A stretch of 64,000 nt of DNA from Chroococcidiopsis sp. CCMEE 29 (GCF_023558375.1 NZ_CP083761.1:2598001-2662000), one strand, 5' to 3'; shown: positions 9,746 through 18,769, counted from the stretch's first letter. Translations and numbers: made by a program. The notes: a model not told the origin generated them from the letters alone.

Positions 9746-10411
9746 TTAATCGGATTTTGCTTTAGACGAAACTTGATAGGCACAACGGCGCGCACCAGCG
9801 ACAATATGTTCAGTTCGTTGAATAGCTGCATTCTCACCCAGAACTGACTCAAATATTTCTAGCTCTTTAGCACACAGTCCCATACAGGCAGTTGCAGCAG
9901 CGCAAATCGGACAGTGGTTTTCAAGCAATAGAAATGAACCATCTGCTTGTGGCTGCACTTCCGCCATATACCCTTCACTAGTTCGGATCTCAACTAGGGT
10001 TTTTAGCCGTTGCTCCAGAGACTCTTGACCCTCCATCTGCTGACCATAAGCTTCCATCTGCTGACGGGTTCTAATCGCCAACAAGCGTTCTAGCCCTGCT
10101 TCACCAAATGCCTCCATTACCGACTGAATTAAGCTCAGGCTCAACTCGGCATATGCTTCAGGAAAGAGGTGATTTGCAGCCGACGTAAGCTGCCATAGCT
10201 TAGCGGGTCGCCCCATGTCGCGAGCTTCTTCTTGGTAGGTGACGAGCTGTTCTGCTTGCAGGGCATACAAGTGTTGACGAACCGCCATTGCAGAGATGCC
10301 TAAATGCGATGATAACTCGGCTGCATCCATTGCCCCTGCTTGCTTGAGCAAGTTAACAATTGCTCGCCGCGTGCGAACCGCAGTTGTTTGAGTTTGTGCT
10401 TTCTTTGACAT
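9746..10411 (-). CDS. SufR-like winged-helix regulator with cysteine cluster
   Basis: This 221-residue protein opens with an N-terminal winged helix (about residues 12-75; MDAAELSSHLGISAMAVRQH is the helix-turn-helix, followed by a GRPAK wing). The C-terminal half carries the Cys motif HCPICAAATACMGLCAKELE and a further Cys in RRCAYQV, a pattern shared with the cyanobacterial Fe-S-sensing repressor SufR. SufR normally stands divergent from sufBCDS, but no suf gene is visible here. Instead the gene precedes a sugar importer on the same strand, 38 bases before the binding-protein start. It may be a paralogue that senses redox or iron status, or the true SufR that has moved. A direct repeat of GACTTT lies just upstream of the start. 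Confidence 0.8.
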   Translation of the reverse strand: MSKKAQTQTTAVRTRRAIVNLLKQAGAMDAAELSSHLGISAMAVRQHLYALQAEQLVTYQEEARDMGRPAKLWQLTSAANHLFPEAYAELSLSLIQSVMEAFGEAGLERLLAIRTRQQMEAYGQQMEGQESLEQRLKTLVEIRTSEGYMAEVQPQADGSFLLLENHCPICAAATACMGLCAKELEIFESVLGENAAIQRTEHIVAGARRCAYQVSSKAKSD

Positions 10412-10849
10412 ACCTACAAATTAAACAAAAGTCTTTACAAAGTCAACTTACTGGCTTACGCACTGTCTAAAAATATTTCTTTAGGTAGATGGTTAAGCAA
10501 AATAGCTGACATTATGCTACTTTCCAGAAATTTTTCTTTATAAAGTCACTGCAGTTGGAAATTACTTGCCTTTCGCGGTGGTTTCAGCGCACCAACCGCT
10601 GCATCAAGTACGGCATTCAGGAGTGTTCGAAAACTAGTAAACACACCAATTCACTGTCGTCAATTCTACTGCATTAGCTTTGATACCAAACCCACTATGG
10701 CAAATCGTCGGTTTCTCAACCTTCTGTTTTGCATTATGCTGCCTCCGCTAAATACTGCCAATCGATGGAGATTTACTACCTCAAAACGTGAGGTCAGTAG
10801 GTCATAAAAAACTGTAATTTTAGGCGATTCAAGCAAGGTCGAAGAGAAA
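10412..10849. other. Non-coding gap between SufR-like gene and SDR remnant
   Basis: About 440 bases hold no open frame of note on either strand. The segment right before the SufR-like start contains two spaced GACTTT repeats (read on the minus strand), which could serve as an operator, but this is only a visual impression. The remainder looks like unconstrained AT-rich sequence. The downstream gene is broken, so part of this stretch may be decayed promoter. Confidence 0.4.
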
Positions 10850-11522
10850 ATGAGTTGAAGAAGGTTGTGATTATTACGGCAGCTAGTCGTGGAATTGGGG
10901 CAGGATTTGCGCGTGAATTAGCAGCACAAGGTTTCATCGCTTGCGCGAAGTGAGAGTGTTTTGGGTTTAGCACAAGATTTCGGTGGAATTGCAGTGCAAG
11001 GAGCGATATCAAATCTTCAGGATTTGCAGCGCTCGGTTCAAACTACGTTGAATAAATTTGGTCGTATTGATGCCGTTGTGAATAGTTTTGGCGATCCACC
11101 CCGACCCGATTTGCTCGACATTTCCGATCAGATGTGGATGGAAAATTTTGAAATGTTGTTCTTGAGCGTTGTCCGCATGGCAAGGCTGGTAACGGAACCG
11201 ATGCAGCAGGGTGGAGGTGGCGCTATCATCAATATTTCTGCATGTGACTCGCAAGAGCCGGACTTAGGAACGCCTTTCAGTGGTACTCTTCGCGCAGCAA
11301 TGGCAGGATTCACTAAACTGTACGCGAAGCGTTACCGGGTAGATAAAATTCGCATGAACTCGATCGCTCCTTTCTTTGTGGCAGACAACTTGGAAGAACT
11401 GGAAGGATGGAATGTTCCTGCCGGTTTAATGTGGGGTCGTCCTGCGACTTACGCTGAATTGGCAAAAACCGTTGCGTTTCTGATTTCGGATGATGCCAAA
11501 TTCATCACGGGCACAACAATCA
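10850..11522 (+). pseudogene. Broken short-chain dehydrogenase/reductase (SDR)
   Basis: The segment encodes a recognisable SDR spread over two frames. One frame reads KKVVIITAASRGIGAGFARE, the nucleotide-binding Gly-rich motif TAASRGIGAG. After a TGA at 10951 the neighbouring frame continues with GLAQDFGGIAVQGAISNLQD, then GRIDAVVNSFGDPPRP and GAIINISACDSQEP. The usual ATG at 10850 is out of frame with the Gly-rich part: ATG AGT TGA would become ATG AGT TTG AAG if one T were restored. A second frameshift lies near 10935. The catalytic Tyr-x3-Lys is not obvious (LYAKRYRVDKIR is what remains). The frame ends abruptly at GTTIK near 11522, where it joins a GNAT fragment. It is not expected to be functional. 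Confidence 0.75.
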
Positions 11523-11828
11523 AGTCAACCCGCTTTCTTAGCGCCTTACTATCGCCTCAAGGCTCCAGGAACTTGGTATATTGGTGGGCTTGCTGTATTC
11601 CCAGATTTTCGAGGTCAAGGTACTGGAACTCAACTGCTCTCTATCGCTCGACAGCAGGCGCAACAGCAGGGATTTCAAGAACTCAGTTTACTTGCTTTTG
11701 AACAAAATACAAGAGCAGTCAAGCTGTATGAGCGAAATGGATTCACAGTTATCGATTACGCCCCTGTTGTTCCTCATAAATTGATTCGTTACGTTGGAAA
11801 TGTCCTGTTGATGATAGCTCCCATTTAA
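11523..11828 (+). pseudogene. C-terminal fragment of a GNAT-family acetyltransferase
   Basis: In the frame ending at 11828 the sequence from about APYYRLKAPGTWYIGGLAV onward carries the GNAT acetyl-CoA motif A (FPDFRGQGTGTQLL) and motif B (NTRAVKLYERNGFTVIDY). The first half of the domain is absent. Upstream the DNA belongs to the SDR remnant in another frame, so the two gene pieces were joined by a deletion, with the junction between about 11523 and 11535. A short product could start at ATG 11490 within SDR-derived DNA and would be a chimera. I regard it as a pseudogene. It lies 58 bases before the second sugar-binding lipoprotein gene. Confidence 0.75.
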
Positions 11829-11886
11829 GTGTAGAAACCTACTAAAATACCGATTAAATAAGTTTGTGGAGCTGCTGAACAGCTAG

Positions 11887-13176
11887 ATGCCAAGGGTAAG
11901 GTTACTGATTTTACTAGTTGTAGGAATATTGCTTTTAGCAGGATGTCAATTTCTGCCTAGCCGTTCTGAAGCTGCTGGGGTTACTAGAATAACGCTATGG
12001 CAGGGTGTGAATCCGCCGCCGAATCGAGATGTACTGCAAGTGCTGGTGGATCGGTTTAATCGAGAGCATCCTGATATTAAGGTCGAATCGCTGTATGTAG
12101 GACAAGCAGAACAGCAACTGCCCAAGATTTTGGCAGCGGTGGTGGGGAATGCCCCGCCAGATTTATTGTGGTTTAATGCCACAATTACAGGTCAACTGGT
12201 GGAACTGGATGCAATTCGACCTTTGGATGATTTGCTGACAGCCTCACCCGTGCGAGATGAAATTGATCCAGCTTTATTCCAGTCGATGCAGTACCAGGGT
12301 CATACTTGGTCAGTACCCTTTGGGACGAATAATGTGGGAGTTTTTTATCGTCCCAGCTTATTTAAGGCAGCGGGAATTACTCAATTACCCCAAACCTGGG
12401 AAGAGTTGCGGCAGGTTGCGCGCCAGTTAACTCTTGATAAAGACGGTGACAACCGAATTGATCAACATGGGATGCTGCTGCCTCTGGGCAAGGGGGAGTT
12501 TGCAGTGTTTCTGTGGCTGCCATTTATGTGGAGTGGCGGTGGTGAGTTAGTGAGTGGCAATCAAACAGCAAAAACGCCATCCTATAATTTGGTAAATCAA
12601 GGTGCGATCGCCGCCCTTCAGTTCTGGCAAGATTTACTTGCAGACGGTTCAGCCGTTTTGTCATTGCCAGAACGCGGCTTTGAACTTGATGGCTTTCTCG
12701 CTGGGAAAGTGGCAATGCAACTAACGGGTCCTTGGACACTAGGGCAACTTAAAGCCACTGGTGTTGATTTTGGTGTTTTCCCAATTCCCGCCCAGGAAAG
12801 GCACGCCACAGCGATTGGGGGCGAAAATCTATTCGTGTTTAAAACCACACCTGAACGGGAGAAAGCAGCACTGAAGTTTGCTGAGTATGTTGTCAGTCAG
12901 CAATTTCAGACCGAGTGGGCAATTGGCACAGGCTATCTGCCAGTCAATCTCAAGGCAAGACGAAGCGATCGCTACCAAGCCTTCGCCGCTGAACAGCCTG
13001 CTGTAGAAGTGTTTCTAGCACAAGCAGAGTATGGGCGATCGCGTCCCATTTTCCTTGGTTACAATCGGCTTTCAGAAAGTTTAGGTCGGGCACTTGAGGC
13101 AGTTTTACTGGGTAAGAGTTCACCAGTTGAAGCACTCAAAACAGCTCAAAAACGGTTAGACTTAATTTTTCAATAG
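11887..13176 (+). CDS. Sugar ABC transporter substrate-binding lipoprotein (second copy)
   Basis: This 429-residue family 1 extracellular solute-binding protein has an N-terminal signal with core LLILLVVGILLLAGC, whose LAGC lipobox predicts lipidation at Cys20. Typical segments are ITLWQGVNPPPNRDVLQ, FNREHPDIKVESLY, WSVPFGTNNVGVFYRPSLF and KVAMQLTGPWTLGQLK. A DKDGDNRIDQ loop (about residues 182-191) matches the calcium-type loop of the other binding protein in this window. No permease or ATPase adjoins it on the plus strand. It is an orphan receptor that might feed the minus-strand permeases at 6554-8438, which is an inference. Ligand unknown. Confidence 0.9.
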   Translation: MPRVRLLILLVVGILLLAGCQFLPSRSEAAGVTRITLWQGVNPPPNRDVLQVLVDRFNREHPDIKVESLYVGQAEQQLPKILAAVVGNAPPDLLWFNATITGQLVELDAIRPLDDLLTASPVRDEIDPALFQSMQYQGHTWSVPFGTNNVGVFYRPSLFKAAGITQLPQTWEELRQVARQLTLDKDGDNRIDQHGMLLPLGKGEFAVFLWLPFMWSGGGELVSGNQTAKTPSYNLVNQGAIAALQFWQDLLADGSAVLSLPERGFELDGFLAGKVAMQLTGPWTLGQLKATGVDFGVFPIPAQERHATAIGGENLFVFKTTPEREKAALKFAEYVVSQQFQTEWAIGTGYLPVNLKARRSDRYQAFAAEQPAVEVFLAQAEYGRSRPIFLGYNRLSESLGRALEAVLLGKSSPVEALKTAQKRLDLIFQ

Positions 13177-13210
13177 CTATTATCTAAGTAGCTTTGCGAT
13201 CAAAGAATGA

Positions 13211-14404
13211 CTACAAAATGCCCGCCAAGCGCTGTTCATCTAACCTTTCATCACTTATATAGCAACTGACCAACTTAGGATTAGCTCTTAAGTTATTAAT
13301 AGCACAATCCTTCAGGTCACTAATGAATTTATCTATTTTGCACGTATCTATATTTTGCATAACCACGATATGCACCCAATCACCTTGAATTGCTAACTGC
13401 CATTTTTTAATCAGGTATTCAGGAGGCTTTTTAAAGACTACAGTATTAGAGAACTTGTTCAGCATACATGGATATTTCAGTAGGTTGAGCTTGTTAAAAA
13501 GATACTGAGCATTTTCGAGACAGAAGTTAATTTCCTTGGCTAATCCTGCATGACCTCTTGTCTTGAGAGCGTACCAAAAGAAAAGCGGAGAGTGACCATT
13601 TCTGGAACCTAAAATTGTTGTATCTTTTGAACCAATGTACTCAATATTTGTCTCAACTTTATTTAGAAAAACTTTTCTGGTTAACACAACACCGCAAGGC
13701 AGGGGAGAGCCGATAAACTTATGACCGGAAATAGATATGCTACCTATTGGTTTAGTAAAGCTCACTTGAGGTGCATCCGCTAAGAAGGGCAATATCATTC
13801 CTGATAGGGCTCCGTCACAATGTATGTAATAATCTTGGATATTATTTCTCTCCAAAATATCCAGTACTACATCTAAGTTATCAATAGCTCCCTTCATCGT
13901 GGTACCAATATTTAGATTAATGATCGCCGGTCTCCCACGATTTTCTCGAATCATCTCTTCAAAATGGTCATATTCTATTTCTCCTGTTTCCTGTGAGCGT
14001 AAAACTACGTGTTCAATTCTAAATAATCTTGCTGCCTTGGCAACTGAATAATGAGTATCTTGTGATGAATATAAAATGCCATCAGGATAGACTTCTCTCC
14101 CTACAAAAATTCCATACAAATTGCCCTCTGTGCCACAAGCAGTAATATAACCCCATGAATCATTGGTTGCAATTTTATAGAGATTTGCAAAGAAATCTAA
14201 GACTTCTTGTTCAAATTTACGAGAATTAATACCATAATTTGATTCAATAAATGGATCTCCTAAATTATTTAATGAGAACTCCAGAAATCTGAACAGGGGA
14301 GTATAGTCATAGGATAAGTTGTAAGGATATCCGGCATGAAATTCAGTTCTTTGTTTTACGGTTGCAAAAAAATCTGACAATTCATTTAGAAGTGTGCTAG
14401 ACAT
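13211..14404 (-). CDS. Group II PLP-dependent amino acid decarboxylase, histidine/serine decarboxylase type
   Basis: This 397-residue pyridoxal-phosphate enzyme, if active, removes the alpha-carboxyl of an amino acid. The PLP lysine is in SISGHKFIGSPLPCGVV (about K229), a close match to the bacterial histidine decarboxylase and plant serine decarboxylase signature. The stacking His is in SSQDTHYS (about H118) and the PLP-binding Asp in HCDGALSG (about D197). The length fits Hdc (about 380) better than the larger glutamate or aromatic decarboxylases. Possible products are histamine (from histidine) or ethanolamine (from serine). The permease at 15508, divergent across 1.1 kb, resembles the ethanolamine permease group and makes serine/ethanolamine worth testing. 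Its AT content looks higher than that of neighbouring genes, which could reflect transfer. Confidence 0.82.
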   Translation of the reverse strand: MSSTLLNELSDFFATVKQRTEFHAGYPYNLSYDYTPLFRFLEFSLNNLGDPFIESNYGINSRKFEQEVLDFFANLYKIATNDSWGYITACGTEGNLYGIFVGREVYPDGILYSSQDTHYSVAKAARLFRIEHVVLRSQETGEIEYDHFEEMIRENRGRPAIINLNIGTTMKGAIDNLDVVLDILERNNIQDYYIHCDGALSGMILPFLADAPQVSFTKPIGSISISGHKFIGSPLPCGVVLTRKVFLNKVETNIEYIGSKDTTILGSRNGHSPLFFWYALKTRGHAGLAKEINFCLENAQYLFNKLNLLKYPCMLNKFSNTVVFKKPPEYLIKKWQLAIQGDWVHIVVMQNIDTCKIDKFISDLKDCAINNLRANPKLVSCYISDERLDEQRLAGIL

Positions 14405-15507
14405 AGTTTTCCCTAGGGTTTAAGCAATTGCCTATCAGAGTACTAGTCGGTGAAAGAGAAGTTTCTGGATCATTACGTACTCAATGCTTTAATCAAGTAT
14501 CATTACCCAGTGATACAAAGTGTGTTCTAGATAGGAGTTGGGTTTGATAGGTTTAAGCCTTATAGGTAAACTATTGCAGCTTTTCTGCTATCTAAATCTG
14601 TAGTACACAATGCGTAGATTATCGCTCTTATATAAAGAATAACCGAGTAAGACAGCAAGAGTAATCAGTAATTTCACTAAGCACTAAATGAAGATATTTT
14701 GGGCAATATGAATTGAATTTTTGCCTTTTTATGAAGGAAGTGTTACCAGTGAAGTCTCTGTGTTGTGAGTACATCTGCCACTTTTCATATTCTGGCTGCT
14801 TGTTAGAGATGTCTAATGCTGCTTCTGTAATTTATTAAGATAAAATTTCAGTATATTTACGGGTTTAAAGTACCAGGTTTACCATTGCCGTTAGTGTAAA
14901 TGCAGTTTCAATCAGCACAAGGGAATTTGGTTCAACTTGCTGGCACGTCCTAATTAAGATTGAGCTTCGCTAACAGGCTGCATAGGGCTATATAACATAA
15001 GCCTGCTCTAGCCTGCGGCAAGCTCCCTTACAGGCAGGCTTCGACTCAGGAAATGGGAAAGCTGTGCCTACGCTTGTGTAGCTGTGCTTTCCAATTGTCA
15101 GTATTTTGGCTAAGTTCCAAGCTGAGTTGAAAGGACAGATTGCTCCAATCACATTTCTCAGTGTTAATACATACAGTCGTTATAGTTAGGAAAAAAAACT
15201 AGTAAATATACGATTTATTATCCAATCTGTATCCATTTAAGCTCTCTAAAAGATATCTCAGAATTAACTATTGCAGTGGTAGAACCAATCTATAGATTGA
15301 TTTGTCCAATCACTCAATCTTGCCAACAAGACCAAGGAAGATGCTCAGAGATTCGAGATTTTTAACGCCGGTTTATTACTGTAATTCTGCCATTACAAAG
15401 ACATACTTCCAAGCTTTTGTTTAGGGGTGAATAATCGGAATCCTCTATTGAGGTTAGCCTTCAACAGAAAACATTTCATGACTGATGTTGATTAGTGGAA
15501 AGTACAT
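14405..15507. other. 1.1-kb non-coding region with hairpin repeats between divergent genes
   Basis: No convincing gene is seen on either strand. The left two thirds are AT-rich. The region at 14999-15092 holds two perfect stems. One is AAGCCTGC (14999-15006) with GCAGGCTT (15034-15041), enclosing a GCCTGCGGCAAGC motif that also occurs in the repeat-rich DNA near 42680. The other is GGAAAGC (15056-15062) with GCTTTCC (15086-15092). Both resemble dispersed cyanobacterial palindromic repeats. Promoters of the decarboxylase and the permease must lie in this gap, but I cannot place them with confidence. Confidence 0.5.
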
Positions 15508-16965
15508 ATGTCCAAGCAAAAGTCTCAAGGTCTTGCTTCCTACGAAAATGTTAATGATAGTTATTTAAAGCGGCGGCGACTAAGTGGAAGCGCTGGTTGG
15601 CCATTGTTATGGAGCCTAGGTGTCGGCGCTGTTATCTCTGGTAATTTCTTCGGTTGGAACTTCGGTCTGGCCGCAGGTGGGTTTTGGGGACTGACAATCG
15701 CTACCTTCTTGATGGCGACCATGTATGTATGCATAGCCTACAGCATTGCGGAACTTTCAGCAGCCCTACCCCATGCGGGCGGCTTCTACTCCTTTACACG
15801 CAACGCCTTTGGTCCATTTTTGGGTTTTATCTGTGGTGTAACCATCATTATTGAGTATGTACTTACCCCAGCGGTGATCGTCGTCGGTATCACCGGTTAC
15901 CTCCAGCCATTGATGCCCGCTGTGCCAGTCTACCTTTTGTGGCTGTTTGCCTACGCTATCTTTGTAGCGATTAATATCCGCAGTGTGGAACTGACTTTGA
16001 ATGTGGGTCTTATCCTGACTCTAGTAGCGCTTATGGTATTGGTCATATTCTATTTGAGTATGGTAGTAGCGGGTGTTTTCAGCTCGGAACTGCTGTTCAC
16101 CATTCCTCCTGAGCCAGGGCAATTAGCAACTTGGCTACCTAAAGGTTGGCAGGGTGTTTTTGCAGCTATTCCCTATGCAATCTGGTTCTACCTGGCGATC
16201 GAGCAACTCCCACTGGCAGCTGAGGAAACCGGTGACGTGGCTAGTAATATGCCCAAAGCACTGACATTAGGCATCTTCACCCTCATTGCCCTTTCGTTGT
16301 TTACCTTGGTGCTTAACTCTGGCGTGGGTGGTGGTGCTGCTGCTATTAGTCAATCAAATGTACCACTGGGAGCTGGGTTAGAGTCATACTTTGGTAAGGG
16401 TTCCACCAGCAACTTTGTAACAGCGATCGCGCTGACTTGTGGACTGATTGCTAGCTTCCATACTGTTATCTACGCCTATGGGCGGGTACTCTTCTCTCTT
16501 TCCCGTGCCGGGTACCTCCCGCGCTGGATTTCTGTCACTAGCAAAAATCATACGCCTTACAGAGCATTAATTCTAGGTGCAGTAATCGGATTTATCTGTG
16601 CACTGATCATTAACATTTCAGGCAGTGGTGCAGTGGGTGCAGTGCTGTTGAATATGTCTGTTTTTGGGGCGGTGCTCTCCTATGCTCTCGTAATGTTCAG
16701 CTACATCAAGCTGAAAATCAGTCGTCCTGATTTACCAAGACCTTATAAAAGCCCACTAGGAATTTGGGGTGCCGCTATTGGTGCCTTTTTGGCAATTCTC
16801 TCCCTCTTTGCTTGTTTCTCTGTACCTACTTATCGGCCTGGTGTTTGGGGTGTTTCGATCTTCTTGCTCGTGGCGATTCTCTACTTCTTGCTCTACGGAA
16901 AAAATCGATTAGTTGCTCAAGCACCTGAGGAAAAGGCAGCGCTGATGCTCAAAAGGCAGGCTTGA
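15508..16965 (+). CDS. APC-superfamily amino acid/amine permease, ethanolamine permease-like
   Basis: This 485-residue membrane transporter has about 12 hydrophobic helices. The start of helix 1 (LWSLGVGAVISGNFFGWNFG) carries the unwound Gly-rich substrate-binding motif of the APC family. The following ELSAALPHAGGFYSFTRNAF is its second conserved stretch. The GNFFGWNFGLAAGG sequence recalls the ethanolamine permease subgroup (Eat). Substrates of related proteins include ethanolamine and amino acids. The protein ends with a short basic tail. A strong inverted repeat after the stop (16996-17031) separates it from glk. The neighbouring decarboxylase on the opposite strand hints at a substrate/product relationship, which is an inference. 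Confidence 0.85.
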   Translation: MSKQKSQGLASYENVNDSYLKRRRLSGSAGWPLLWSLGVGAVISGNFFGWNFGLAAGGFWGLTIATFLMATMYVCIAYSIAELSAALPHAGGFYSFTRNAFGPFLGFICGVTIIIEYVLTPAVIVVGITGYLQPLMPAVPVYLLWLFAYAIFVAINIRSVELTLNVGLILTLVALMVLVIFYLSMVVAGVFSSELLFTIPPEPGQLATWLPKGWQGVFAAIPYAIWFYLAIEQLPLAAEETGDVASNMPKALTLGIFTLIALSLFTLVLNSGVGGGAAAISQSNVPLGAGLESYFGKGSTSNFVTAIALTCGLIASFHTVIYAYGRVLFSLSRAGYLPRWISVTSKNHTPYRALILGAVIGFICALIINISGSGAVGAVLLNMSVFGAVLSYALVMFSYIKLKISRPDLPRPYKSPLGIWGAAIGAFLAILSLFACFSVPTYRPGVWGVSIFLLVAILYFLLYGKNRLVAQAPEEKAALMLKRQA

Positions 16966-16995
16966 GCTAAGGCTGTCTAATTTACTCCAATCGCG

Positions 16996-17031
16996 TTTAA
17001 AGACCTCCGGCGCACTGCCGGAGGCTTTAAA
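16996..17031. terminator. Probable bidirectional terminator between permease and glk
   Basis: A perfect GC-rich stem CCTCCGGC / GCCGGAGG with loop GCACT is extended by TTTAAAG / CTTTAAA on both sides. It stands between the convergent permease and glucokinase genes. The symmetric A/T flanks suit termination in both directions, although there is no long T-run. Confidence 0.7.
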
Positions 17032-17076
17032 TGCCTGTGGAGATGAAGTACAACGCGGTTTCTAACCGTGTCAAGT

Positions 17077-18120
17077 TCAATCTAACCTAGCAGCACAGAG
17101 TGCAGCTCCAATTAGCCCTACATCCTGGTTCAAAATAATATGCACGGGTACATTTTCGAGTAAGGGTCTCATGCGCCCTTTATTGGTGAATGCTCGCAAA
17201 AAACCTCCCTCCTGCATTAGAGGTAGAATTTTGGTAGCGATCCCACCAGCAACGTAAAGTCCCCCATAGGGTAAAAGTTTCAGGGCAAGATTACCAGCTT
17301 CAGCGCCATAGGCTTCTACAAACATCTGCATCGTTTGCTCAGACAAGCGATCGCCCTTTTCCATTGCCGCTGCTGCTATTGCTGCTGCGGGATCAACGCT
17401 CTTTTCACTTCGTCCTGCCTCTTGTTCCCACGTTCTAACTACTTGCGCGATTTCCGATGATTCAGTGGCAATCTGTCGATCTCTTAGGAACTGGTAAATT
17501 GCTACAATGCCTTGACCAGAAACAACTCGCTCAACGGAAACCCGCTGGATGTCATGTTTATCAAGTAGGTACTTTAACAACTGAAATTCCAACTCAGAAC
17601 GGGGAGCAAAGTCGGCGTGTCCACCTTCAGAGCCAAAAACCTGATAACTGTCTCTCTGTTGAATTAAAAATCCTTGTCCCAGTCCTGTACCAGCACCAAT
17701 TACGGCTATCGGAGTTGCTGGCTGTGATTTGCCAACTTGCAAAGTGTACAAATCTACCGCATCTAAGCCCAAAACTCCATAACCAACAGCGGCAAAGTCG
17801 TTAATCAAAGAGATGGATGCAATACCTAATTCTTTCTCCAGCCGTTCGGTATCTAGGAACCAAGTTAAGTTGGTTAGCTTGGCAGTATTATTAACAATCG
17901 GACCAGCGATCGCAAAACAAGCCTTTTGAGCCACCATCTTTTCACCTATTTGCCCACTAGCAGTTTCTAGAAACCGTTGTACCATTGGCGCTAAATCGGG
18001 AAAATCACCGCTACGGTAGCGAGCTTCATACAAGTTTTGCCATGACTCACCATCGAGTGTTTGCACCAACCGTAAGATAGTTTTGGTACCGCCGATATCT
18101 CCTGCCAGAAGTAATGTCAT
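17077..18120 (-). CDS. glk: Glucokinase
   Basis: A 347-residue glucokinase of the bacterial Glk (ROK-related ASKHA) family that phosphorylates glucose to glucose 6-phosphate in the cytoplasm. Visible motifs are the N-terminal phosphate-binding LLAGDIGGTKTILRLV, the INDFAAVGYGVLGL active-site segment with its catalytic Asp, the adenosine loop GAGTGLGQGFLI, and FGSEGGHADFAPRSELE near the glucose pocket. The length is normal for cyanobacterial Glk. It lies four bases downstream of the histidine phosphatase gene on the same strand, so the two probably form an operon. Glucokinase feeds glycolysis and the oxidative pentose phosphate route, especially in heterotrophic or dark metabolism. Confidence 0.95.
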   Translation of the reverse strand: MTLLLAGDIGGTKTILRLVQTLDGESWQNLYEARYRSGDFPDLAPMVQRFLETASGQIGEKMVAQKACFAIAGPIVNNTAKLTNLTWFLDTERLEKELGIASISLINDFAAVGYGVLGLDAVDLYTLQVGKSQPATPIAVIGAGTGLGQGFLIQQRDSYQVFGSEGGHADFAPRSELEFQLLKYLLDKHDIQRVSVERVVSGQGIVAIYQFLRDRQIATESSEIAQVVRTWEQEAGRSEKSVDPAAAIAAAAMEKGDRLSEQTMQMFVEAYGAEAGNLALKLLPYGGLYVAGGIATKILPLMQEGGFLRAFTNKGRMRPLLENVPVHIILNQDVGLIGAALCAARLD

Positions 18121-18124
18121 AAAT

Positions 18125-18769
18125 CTAATGGAACCGAATCACTTTTTCAGTTTGGCTGAGGTGGGAGGTATCTCCATTTAATTCCATCACCCATTCTTGG
18201 TCTTGACGGACAATTTTCACTAAACAGCACAGAGCTGCGTTGACTTCAGGTTTGGAAATTCCACCTACCAGCCCCATTGTTGCACCCAGTACCGATGCAC
18301 CATGTCCTACCAGCAGGATATCTTCTGAAAACTCATCTGCCAAAAGCCTTGCTGTTTTAGCGGAACGTTCCAGTGCTTGTTCTCCTGTTTCAGGATATTC
18401 AGCTATAACGCGAGCAGTATAGCTGGTGTCAATCCGGGGAAACAGCTCCGCTAAGGCTTCGATAGAAAGTCTTTCTGGCATTGTTGGCATCCAAACAGGA
18501 TTGAGCCATTCACTCAAGCCTGACTCAAGTTTGATTGGTAAGTCAAGAACTTGGGCAACTTGGTTCGCTGTTTGCACCGTTCGCAGGAAGGGTGAGGCAA
18601 AAATATGGGTAATATTTTCTGTCTTTAAACGCTGAGCGAGCTGCTGGGCTTGCACCGTGCCATCATCAGAAATCGGTGGATCGAAGGGTCGCTCTGCGGT
18701 ATTGAACCAGTCAGGGTTAACGAAGTCGAGGCGGTTGGCGTGTCGGGCAATCCAGACAATTTGGGTCAT
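18125..18769 (-). CDS. Histidine phosphatase superfamily protein (phosphoglycerate mutase-like)
   Basis: This 214-residue protein has the catalytic N-terminal signature written WIARHANRLD (RHAN in place of the usual RHG). The second half-site is ILLVGHGASVLG, with the distal His. The segment ASPFLRTVQTANQVAQ contains the expected phosphate-binding Arg. The N-terminus QIVWIARHANRLDFVNPDWF is common in eukaryotic-type UBASH3/TIGAR-related members and some cyanobacterial ones. The substrate is unknown and may be a sugar phosphate, given tight linkage to glk. It is first in the unit, and 18770-19244 upstream must contain the promoter. Confidence 0.85.
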   Translation of the reverse strand: MTQIVWIARHANRLDFVNPDWFNTAERPFDPPISDDGTVQAQQLAQRLKTENITHIFASPFLRTVQTANQVAQVLDLPIKLESGLSEWLNPVWMPTMPERLSIEALAELFPRIDTSYTARVIAEYPETGEQALERSAKTARLLADEFSEDILLVGHGASVLGATMGLVGGISKPEVNAALCCLVKIVRQDQEWVMELNGDTSHLSQTEKVIRFH

